This document shows, in pieces, positions 1 through 5,643 of a stretch of 16,244 nt of DNA. This stretch comes from JBFKMV01 sp041629655. GTDB lineage: Bacteria; Acidobacteriota; Polarisedimenticolia; Polarisedimenticolales; Polarisedimenticolaceae. How positions within the stretch are numbered: the stretch's first letter is position 1; each line of letters starts with the position of its first letter. The position numbers were made by a program, and so were the translations under genes. The DNA is taken from the NCBI GenBank assembly GCA_041629655.1, contig JBFKMV010000116.1:1-16244 (forward strand), written 5' to 3'. The notes under the pieces are model-generated. The model had not been told where the DNA came from, did no database searches, and saw nothing but the letters and a program-made list of their open reading frames with translations.

Positions 1-1
1 C

Positions 2-718
2 AAGCGCGAGGCGATGGCCTCGGCGTTCCGCATCCTGGGTGAGGGGCAGCTCTCGCTGACCAAGTTCCTGCTGGTGACCGACCGCGACGTCGATCTCCAC
101 GACTTCCGCGCCACGCTCGAGCACGTGCTCTCGCGCACGCACCCCGAGACCGACCTGTACGTGTTCTCGAACCTGTCCATGGACACGCTCGACTACACCG
201 GCCCCGCAGTCAACGAGGGTTCCAAGGGCGTCTGGCTCGGCCTGGGCGATCCGGTGCGCGACCTGCCGCGCGAGTTCCACCCCGGGGTCGAGCCGCCGGC
301 CGGCCTCACCGACGCGCGAGTGTTCTGCGGCGGTTGCCTGGTCGTCGGTGGCCCCTCACGCGCCGACGAGCCGGACGCCGCCGAACGCTTCGCCCGCCAC
401 CCCGCCCTCGCCGGCTGGCCCCTGGTCGTGCTCACCGACGAGCCCGCCCGCGCCGCCCTCAGCCCGATCAACTTCCTCTGGACCACCTTCACGCGCTTCG
501 AGCCCGCCGTCGACGTCCACGCCGCCGCCCGCCGGCTCGTCCGTAGCCACGTCTCCTACACCGCGCCGATCCTGATCGACGCCCGTCTCAAGCCGGGCTT
601 CCCCGAGGAGCTGTTCTGCGACGAGGCGACCGCCGAGCGAGTCACCGAGCGCTGGAAGGAGTACTTCCCCGCGGGCGGCGTCGAGATGGGCGATTCGGGG
701 AGCGGGCATCTCGATTGA
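2..718 (+). CDS. UbiD family decarboxylase, C-terminal part (5' end outside window)
   Basis: The reading frame is open from the window edge, so this is the last 238 residues of a longer protein. UbiD enzymes are prenylated-FMN-dependent (de)carboxylases acting on aromatic or alpha,beta-unsaturated acids, for example in ubiquinone or menaquinone synthesis. The visible part matches the UbiD C-terminal domain: a KREAMA helix, the strand TKFLLVTDRDVDLHDF (compare TKFVIVTDDDVN in E. coli UbiD), then DTLDYTGPAVNEGSKG, and a late segment ILIDARLKPGFPEELF. The prFMN- and metal-binding E-R-E residues lie in the missing N-terminal part, so activity and substrate cannot be judged. A Met codon at 14 is internal to the conserved helix and is not the true start. 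The gene converges on the TonB receptor gene with only 8 bases between the stops. Family assignment is confident; the exact member is not. Confidence 0.85.
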   Translation, partial: KREAMASAFRILGEGQLSLTKFLLVTDRDVDLHDFRATLEHVLSRTHPETDLYVFSNLSMDTLDYTGPAVNEGSKGVWLGLGDPVRDLPREFHPGVEPPAGLTDARVFCGGCLVVGGPSRADEPDAAERFARHPALAGWPLVVLTDEPARAALSPINFLWTTFTRFEPAVDVHAAARRLVRSHVSYTAPILIDARLKPGFPEELFCDEATAERVTERWKEYFPAGGVEMGDSGSGHLD

Positions 719-726
719 ACGACGGG

Positions 727-3198
727 TCAGGGACGACGGTTGCTTCCGTCGTCCCAGCGCCAGCGCAGCCCCACCGTCGCCCGCCGGCCGATGATGTCGC
801 CGAAGATGTGCTGCTGGATCCGCTCGTCGAGCAGGTTGGTGACGCGCGCGGTGATCTCCAGGCGGCGTGACGGCGAGCGCCAGCCGCCCTGCAGGCCGAC
901 CAGCGTGTAGCCGCCGGTGTAGCCCCAGAAGTCGGAGGTCAGCACGTCCTGCCAGAACGCGCGGGTGACCCGGTCGACGCCCAGCGAGGCGAAGACGGCG
1001 CCGCGATCGACCGAGACGCCGGCGCTGATGCGCTCGCCCGGGGGGTTGTTGACGAACGCGGCGGTGTCGGCGACGCGGCCGTCGCCGTCCAGGTCCTGGT
1101 CGGCCTCCCGCTCGGCGAGCACGGTGGCGATGCGGCGCGGCATCTCGATGCCGTCGGACTCGGCGTCGTCCTGCCACGACGCGTTGAGCCAGACCTGGAC
1201 GCCCCAGGGGTGGCTCCAGTCGAGGCCCACCTCGACGCCGCGGTTCTCGGCCTCGCCGCGGTTCCGGTAACCGAACAGCGCCGGGATCAGGCCGTCGAGC
1301 ATGATCGACAGGAACCGGTTGTAGGTCACCTCGCCGTTGCGGCACAGCTCGTCGAACGGACGCAGGGCGTCGACGATGTCGCAGACGTCGACCGCGGGCG
1401 CCTCGTGGATGCCGTCGCCGTCGGGGTCGGAGGGCAGGATCACGTCGTCGCCCGTCCCCGGTCGACCGTCGGGGCCGACCCCGTAGCTGGCGAGTTGCGG
1501 GAAGTCGATCCCGCCCCTGGAGCGCGTGCCGTAGAGCGTGGCCGAGACGCCCCAGGGGCCGAAGCGTCCCGCGTAGCCCAGCTCGAGCGAGCGCGTGCGT
1601 TCCTCGTCCAGCTCACGCGAGCCGCGCGCCGCCGTGACCGCGATGTAGACCGGGATCTCGCCTGGCGGCGCGCCGCAGTTGTCGGGGCGCTCGGAGCAGA
1701 CCAGCTCCGCGATCGTGGAGAAGATCGGCGGCAGCGGCGGGTCCATGTTGGCCAGGTCCTCGTCGACCTCCGCCCAGTCCAGGATCGCCACGGGCAGGCG
1801 CGGCACCAGCAGGTCGGACTCGATCACCGACGGCGAGCGGAACGCCTGCCCCGCCGCGAGACGCCAGGTCTGGTTGGGGCGCGGCTTGTACAGCAGGCCC
1901 GCGCGTGGCGAGAGCGTGGTGCCGATGGTCTCGCGGACGTAGTCGGCGCGCGCGCCCAGGACCAGCCGCCAGCGCGGCGCCAGGGTCAGGTCGCCCTCGG
2001 CGTAGCCGGCGAGCTGGCTGCGGCGCTCGCCTGCCGGTGCGATGGACAGGTCGTACTCCGACAGCCGGCCCTCGACGCCCCAGCCGATCACCCCGCGCGG
2101 GCCGAGCAACACCCGCGAGCGCGCCGTGAGGTGCGTCGACAGCGAGGTGAAGCCGAAGCGGATGCCGTTGATCAGGTTCACGCCGTTGCCGTCGAAGTGG
2201 TTGACGTAGACCTGCGCCTCGTGGGGGCCGTTGACGTAGCGCGCCTGGAGGTACGACATCGCCGTTGCCGGATCGACGTCGAACGGGCCGATTCCCGTGG
2301 CGATGCGGCCGCGCGTCTGCGCCCAGCCGCCCTGGAGCATCCAGCGCCCGCCGTCCGGGAGGTCGCGGTCGGCGCGCAGCTCGAAGCGCGGCTGCCGGGT
2401 CCCGGAATCGCGGGCTCCCTCCTCGTTGACGCCGAGGTCGGGGTCGATCTCCTCGCCGAAGAAGTTGAGGATCGTCGCCGGGCGCTCGAACGGGTCCATC
2501 TCGAACCAGCCGCCCGAGGCGCGGAGCGCCCAGTCCCCGGCCAGGAAGCTCTGCGAGGCGCGCAGGCTGCGCGTGCCGTAGTCGCCCGCCTGCACCTCGA
2601 GCTTTCCCCCCAGCGTGTCGCGCGGGCTCTTGGTCACCACGTGGACCAGCCCGCCCACCGCGTTGGCGCCCCACAGGCTCGACGCCGGCCCGCGCACCAC
2701 CTCGACCCGTTCCACCAGGTCGGGGTCGGACGGGGCGAACTCCCACATCACGAAGCCCAGGAAGTCCTGGTACAGCGTGCGGCCGTCGGCCAGCGCCAGG
2801 GTGCTGTTGTTGATGCCGCCCGAGGCCGAGCGCGAGGCCAGGTTGGTGTCGCGCGCGCTGAACTGCACCACGTTGAGACCCGGCACGCGGCGCAGCTGGT
2901 CCACCAGCGTGTCCCCGGGGCGAGTGGCGATCGCCTCGCCCGAGAGCACGTCCACCGCCGCCGGGGCGTCGAGCGGGTCCACCGAGACGGCCGTGGCGGA
3001 GACCACGACGCGCTCGACCCGGTCGCTGCGCAGCGGCGGGTCCTGCTCGCCGGCTTCGGCGTCGGGAGGCGGGGCCTCGGTGGCGCGGTCCGGCTCGGGC
3101 TCGCCGGCGGGCACGGGCGGCAGGCCGGTCCCCGACGCCGCCAGCACCGCGAGCAGGAGCGGCACGGCCCTGACGCGCATCGACCGGCGAGTTGCCAC
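727..3198 (-). CDS. TonB-dependent outer-membrane receptor
   Basis: An 823-residue ligand-gated outer-membrane transporter, powered by TonB-ExbBD. A signal peptide (about 1-31, basic start then LLLAVLAASG) is followed by a proline/acid-rich linker and a TonB-box-like stretch RVERVVVSATAVSV (about 60-73). The plug domain comes next, about 75-190, with PGDTLVDQLRRVPGLNVV, LADGRTLYQD and VERVEVVRGPASSLWGANAVGG. The rest is a long 22-strand-type barrel ending in NLLDERIQQHIFGDIIGRRATVGLRWRW, a typical C-terminal strand. There is no N-terminal STN signalling domain, so this is a transporter rather than a FecA-like transducer. Two Cys pairs and Asp-rich DxDGDG loops (about residues 590 and 700) sit in predicted extracellular loops. 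The GTG at 3198 is taken as start; the ATG at 3180 would also give a good signal peptide. Neither has a clear Shine-Dalgarno. The substrate cannot be inferred. Confidence 0.93.
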   Translation of the reverse strand: MATRRSMRVRAVPLLLAVLAASGTGLPPVPAGEPEPDRATEAPPPDAEAGEQDPPLRSDRVERVVVSATAVSVDPLDAPAAVDVLSGEAIATRPGDTLVDQLRRVPGLNVVQFSARDTNLASRSASGGINNSTLALADGRTLYQDFLGFVMWEFAPSDPDLVERVEVVRGPASSLWGANAVGGLVHVVTKSPRDTLGGKLEVQAGDYGTRSLRASQSFLAGDWALRASGGWFEMDPFERPATILNFFGEEIDPDLGVNEEGARDSGTRQPRFELRADRDLPDGGRWMLQGGWAQTRGRIATGIGPFDVDPATAMSYLQARYVNGPHEAQVYVNHFDGNGVNLINGIRFGFTSLSTHLTARSRVLLGPRGVIGWGVEGRLSEYDLSIAPAGERRSQLAGYAEGDLTLAPRWRLVLGARADYVRETIGTTLSPRAGLLYKPRPNQTWRLAAGQAFRSPSVIESDLLVPRLPVAILDWAEVDEDLANMDPPLPPIFSTIAELVCSERPDNCGAPPGEIPVYIAVTAARGSRELDEERTRSLELGYAGRFGPWGVSATLYGTRSRGGIDFPQLASYGVGPDGRPGTGDDVILPSDPDGDGIHEAPAVDVCDIVDALRPFDELCRNGEVTYNRFLSIMLDGLIPALFGYRNRGEAENRGVEVGLDWSHPWGVQVWLNASWQDDAESDGIEMPRRIATVLAEREADQDLDGDGRVADTAAFVNNPPGERISAGVSVDRGAVFASLGVDRVTRAFWQDVLTSDFWGYTGGYTLVGLQGGWRSPSRRLEITARVTNLLDERIQQHIFGDIIGRRATVGLRWRWDDGSNRRP

Positions 3199-3207
3199 AG
3201 CGGCCGC

Positions 3208-3213
3208 ATGCTA
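3208..3213 (-). promoter_or_regulatory. Possible -10 element for the TonB receptor gene
   Basis: The minus strand reads TAGCAT here, 9 bases before the GTG start at 3198. It resembles the TAGANT hexamers seen before other genes of this window. No convincing -35 is visible 16-18 bases upstream. The hexamer overlaps the edge of an inverted repeat (3212-3230). Confidence 0.4.
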
Positions 3214-3230
3214 CCGCGAAACCGGCGGTA
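3212..3230. promoter_or_regulatory. Inverted repeat TACCGC-N7-GCGGTA, possible operator
   Basis: Perfect 6-base arms (3212-3217 and 3225-3230) flank a 7-base spacer. It overlaps the putative -10 of the leftward receptor gene, the position expected for a repressor site. Short GC-rich arms like this can arise by chance in this genome, so confidence is low. Confidence 0.3.
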
Positions 3231-3243
3231 AACGTGGCCGCGC

Positions 3244-3272
3244 TTGACTCGATCCGGGGCAAAACCTACATT
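3244..3272 (+). promoter_or_regulatory. Sigma70-type promoter for the beta-barrel/FecR/CHASE2 run
   Basis: TTGACT (3244-3249) is followed by a 17-base spacer and TACATT (3267-3272). This is a -35 matching the TTGACA consensus at five of six positions, with optimal spacing. Transcription would begin near 3279, giving an untranslated leader of about 80 bases before the ATG at 3361. The -10 lies inside the loop and right arm of the 3258-3277 inverted repeat, so a protein bound there would block RNA polymerase. Confidence 0.65.
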
Positions 3273-3277
3273 TTGCC
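3258..3277. promoter_or_regulatory. Inverted repeat GGCAAAA-N6-TTTTGCC over the -10
   Basis: The two 7-base arms (3258-3264 and 3271-3277) are perfect inverted complements around CCTACA. The element is AT-rich in a GC-rich genome and covers the -10 of the rightward promoter. This is the classic place for an operator. A weak hairpin is the alternative, but most of the element would not be transcribed from this promoter. Confidence 0.5.
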
Positions 3278-3284
3278 GGGTTGG

Positions 3285-3310
3285 ATATGCGAAATCTGTA
3301 TTTCGAATAT
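3285..3310. promoter_or_regulatory. 26-base AT-rich imperfect palindrome, possible operator or leader hairpin
   Basis: The arms read ATAT-G-CGAAAT and ATTTCG-A-ATAT around a CTGT centre. CGAAAT/ATTTCG and the outer ATAT/ATAT pair perfectly, with one mismatch between. It lies just downstream of the predicted transcription start (about 3279). It could be a second operator half-turn array with 3258-3277, or an RNA hairpin in the 5' leader. Confidence 0.5.
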
Positions 3311-3360
3311 GTAACCGGTGCGGAGGTACGCCCGCGGACTGCGGGCCGCCCGGGGGGACG

Positions 3361-4536
3361 ATGAGTCTCCGTGGAAAGCCCGCTCGTCTCGGCATCGCCG
3401 CGCTCGGTCTGCTGCTCGCCTCCGTGCCGGTGTCCGGCGCCGAGAGCGACCTCTCCGCCCGGCTGCTGCTCGGCTACGACTCGAACCCCAACCGGGTCTC
3501 CTTCGACGACGGCTCGACCGGCGGGATGTTCGCGGAGCAGCGCGCCGACGCCGACCTCCGCTTCCGGACCGACAAACGGACCCAGGGCTTCTTCGACCTC
3601 GGGGCGCGGCAGCGGCTCCACGAATCGTCGCTGGGTGACGCCGACGTCCTGAGCGCTGTGCTGAGCGCCGGACTCGCGTTCCGGCCCGTCAAGGGCGACC
3701 GGCACAGCGTGCTGCTGCGCGTCGGGGCCCGCGGCCGGCACTACGACGCCACGTTCGTGGATCCGGAGACCGGGCAGGTCTTCGAGTATCAGCAGGCCGC
3801 ACCGGGGGGCGGCGTCACGTCGACGCCCGTTCCGGACCGCTTCGACTACGGGAGCGGGAGCGCGTTCGTGGACTTCCGCTGGGTCGTCAACCGACGCGTG
3901 CGTCTGAGCCTCGACAGCGAGATCGAGCGGCGCGATTACAGCGAGGACTACGGCGGAGCCGGTCTCGACTCGCTGGACTACCGCGCGCTGACCGTGGAGC
4001 CCGGGATCCGGGCGCGCCTCGGACGCGTGGTGACCCTGGACGCGACACTGCCGCTGACGCGGCGCGAGTACGACGACCGACCGGCGCTGGACGCCGACGG
4101 CAACGCGGTCCCCGGCGAGCTCCGGGAGTACGAGTACGAGGGGTTCCGCTTCGCGCTGACGTTCTCGCCGACGCGCTCGCTGAAGCTGCGCGCCGACGTG
4201 CGACGCACCGACCGCGCGGACGTCTACGCGGGTTACTACGACTCGACGGCCGACACGGCCTACCTGTGGCTGGAGAGGAAGCTCGGCCGACGCTCGGAGC
4301 TGGAGCTCTACGCGTCGCGGACGCGCTACGACTACGACAACGCGACCGTTCCCGACGATCCGACCAACCTGCTGCGCGGCGGCGAGTTCTCCACGTTGCG
4401 GGCGCGCTTCGAGCGTTCCCTGGGCCGGGTCCTGCGTCTTTACGGCGAGGCCGGCTCGCAGAATGCGGACAACCAGGACGCCGCCCTGGCCTACGACCGC
4501 AGGTGGGTGATGACCGGGATCCGGTTCGGCAACTGA
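3361..4536 (+). CDS. Outer-membrane beta-barrel protein of unassigned family
   Basis: A 391-residue protein with a clear Sec signal peptide (residues 1 to about 25: MSLRGKPARLGIAALGLLLA followed by SVPVSGA). The body alternates short amphipathic strands rich in Arg, Asp and Tyr, for example ARLLLGYDSNPNRVSF right after the signal, VDFRWVVNRRVRLSLDSEIERRDY, and the closing WVMTGIRFGN, whose near-terminal aromatic suits BAM-dependent assembly. The opening GYDSNPN resembles the start of barrel proteins found in exopolysaccharide export loci and other small barrels, but I cannot name the family. The ATG at 3361 is chosen because the signal peptide starts there and GGGGGA sits a few bases upstream; the frame stays open back to 3244 but that stretch is promoter. 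It is the first gene of a run with the FecR and CHASE2 genes (39-base gap to the next start), suggesting a shared envelope function. Confidence 0.8.
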   Translation: MSLRGKPARLGIAALGLLLASVPVSGAESDLSARLLLGYDSNPNRVSFDDGSTGGMFAEQRADADLRFRTDKRTQGFFDLGARQRLHESSLGDADVLSAVLSAGLAFRPVKGDRHSVLLRVGARGRHYDATFVDPETGQVFEYQQAAPGGGVTSTPVPDRFDYGSGSAFVDFRWVVNRRVRLSLDSEIERRDYSEDYGGAGLDSLDYRALTVEPGIRARLGRVVTLDATLPLTRREYDDRPALDADGNAVPGELREYEYEGFRFALTFSPTRSLKLRADVRRTDRADVYAGYYDSTADTAYLWLERKLGRRSELELYASRTRYDYDNATVPDDPTNLLRGGEFSTLRARFERSLGRVLRLYGEAGSQNADNQDAALAYDRRWVMTGIRFGN

Positions 4537-4561
4537 TCGATGACTTCGCTCCGGGGCGATC

Positions 4562-4570
4562 GAGGAGGTG
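4562..4570 (+). promoter_or_regulatory. Strong ribosome binding site that sets the FecR gene start
   Basis: GAGGAGGTG lies 5 bases before the ATG at 4576. It decides the start: an earlier in-frame ATG at 4540 would place this site inside the coding region and precede the membrane anchor with an unlikely 12-residue addition. Confidence 0.85.
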
Positions 4571-4575
4571 TCTCG

Positions 4576-5613
4576 ATGAACAAGACCGGCAGCGCGCTAC
4601 GCGATCCGATACCGCTGGCCCTGGCCCTGGTGCTGGCCGCCGCGACGGCCGGCGTCCTGATCGCCGGACCCGCGGAGACCGTCCCGGCGATGTGGAAGGC
4701 CGTCGCCGCCTCGGGCGACGTGGAGAGCCTGCCGGGCCAGGACCTGACCACCGACTGGCGCCGCGTCTCGCGCGGTGACCGGTTGGAGCCCGAGTCCCTG
4801 GTCCGCACCGGCCGCCGCGGCCGGGCCACGCTGGCGCTGGGCAAGAGCGTGATCCTCGTCGATCCCGGGAGCCAGCTGCGGCTGCCGGAGCACCCGGCGC
4901 AGGACGGCCCCGCGCGGGTGGTCCAGCGGTCCGGGAGCGCCGTGTACGACATCGACGGCAGCAAGCACGGCCCGGTGGAGGTCGTCACCCCCTACCTGGT
5001 CGCCGGCGTCAAGGGCACCGTGTTCGGGGTCAGCGTCGGCGACGGCTACGCGCTGGTCAGCGTCGAGGAGGGGCACGTCGAGGTGCGCTCGACGGCCTCC
5101 GGCGAGACGCGCGACCTGCACGCCGGCGAGGCGGTGATGATCGAGGCCTCCGCCTCGGCCCGCCTGGAGATGCTGGAGCGGCGCGAGGGCAGCCGCCGGG
5201 ACGACCCGCGCCGCTCGGCCCACGACGCGCTGAAGCGCGTCTCGGACGTCGCCGACCGCAAGACCCGCGGCGAGGACGACGACCGCGACTCTCGTGACGG
5301 CCGGAAGGACCGGGGCCGCCAACGCGACCACGGCGACGACGGTGACCTCGACGACGTGCTCGGCGGCGTCGATTCCGACGAACCGGCCGACGAGAAGCTC
5401 AATCGCGAGCTCGACGACGCCGAGGAGAAGCAGGAGGCGCTGGAGGAGGAGCTGCGCGAGCTCGGAGACGGCCGGGACGAGCCGGGTCTCGAGGACCCGG
5501 TGGACCCCGGCGACATCGTCGATCCCGAGGAGCCGCTGGATCCGGCCTGGGAAGACGGCGACGGCAAGCTCCCCGACCCGCGCGAGCACGGCGGCGACGG
5601 CGGCGGACAGTAA
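4576..5613 (+). CDS. FecR-domain protein with N-terminal membrane anchor and long charged tail
   Basis: A 345-residue protein. An N-terminal hydrophobic segment (about 9-33, PIPLALALVLAAATAGVLIA) acts as signal anchor or signal peptide and puts the rest in the periplasm. A FecR domain follows (about 50-190), with the diagnostic core TPYLVAGVKGTVFGVSV (about 137-153) and LVSVEEGHVEVRS. From about residue 202 to the end the chain is dominated by Asp, Glu, Arg, Lys and Gly, with a short heptad-like stretch (about 272-298, EKLNRELDDAEEKQEALEEE) and a Pro/Asp-rich end. No anti-sigma domain, ECF sigma gene or signalling receptor is present, so this is not a classical FecR iron regulator. FecR proteins beside CHASE2 sensors are a known arrangement; a periplasmic partner or ligand-presenting role is my inference. 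The next gene begins 30 bases later in the same frame. Confidence 0.85.
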   Translation: MNKTGSALRDPIPLALALVLAAATAGVLIAGPAETVPAMWKAVAASGDVESLPGQDLTTDWRRVSRGDRLEPESLVRTGRRGRATLALGKSVILVDPGSQLRLPEHPAQDGPARVVQRSGSAVYDIDGSKHGPVEVVTPYLVAGVKGTVFGVSVGDGYALVSVEEGHVEVRSTASGETRDLHAGEAVMIEASASARLEMLERREGSRRDDPRRSAHDALKRVSDVADRKTRGEDDDRDSRDGRKDRGRQRDHGDDGDLDDVLGGVDSDEPADEKLNRELDDAEEKQEALEEELRELGDGRDEPGLEDPVDPGDIVDPEEPLDPAWEDGDGKLPDPREHGGDGGGQ

Positions 5614-5643
5614 CGGGCCGCGTCCCGGGAACGGTACACGAGG

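Noticed and set aside
1210..3231. 673-codon open frame on the plus strand across the TonB receptor gene
   Set aside because: It is antisense to a well-supported receptor; its translation is Arg/Ala/Gly/Val-rich with no motifs, as expected for a shadow frame in GC-rich DNA.
3244..3360. N-terminal extension of the beta-barrel protein back to a TTG at 3244
   Set aside because: The TTG is the promoter's -35 and the stretch lies over the promoter and palindromes. A signal peptide begins exactly at the ATG at 3361.
4576..5613. FecR protein as anti-sigma regulator of the neighbouring TonB receptor
   Set aside because: No ECF sigma gene is present, the FecR protein lacks a cytoplasmic anti-sigma domain, and the receptor has no STN domain.
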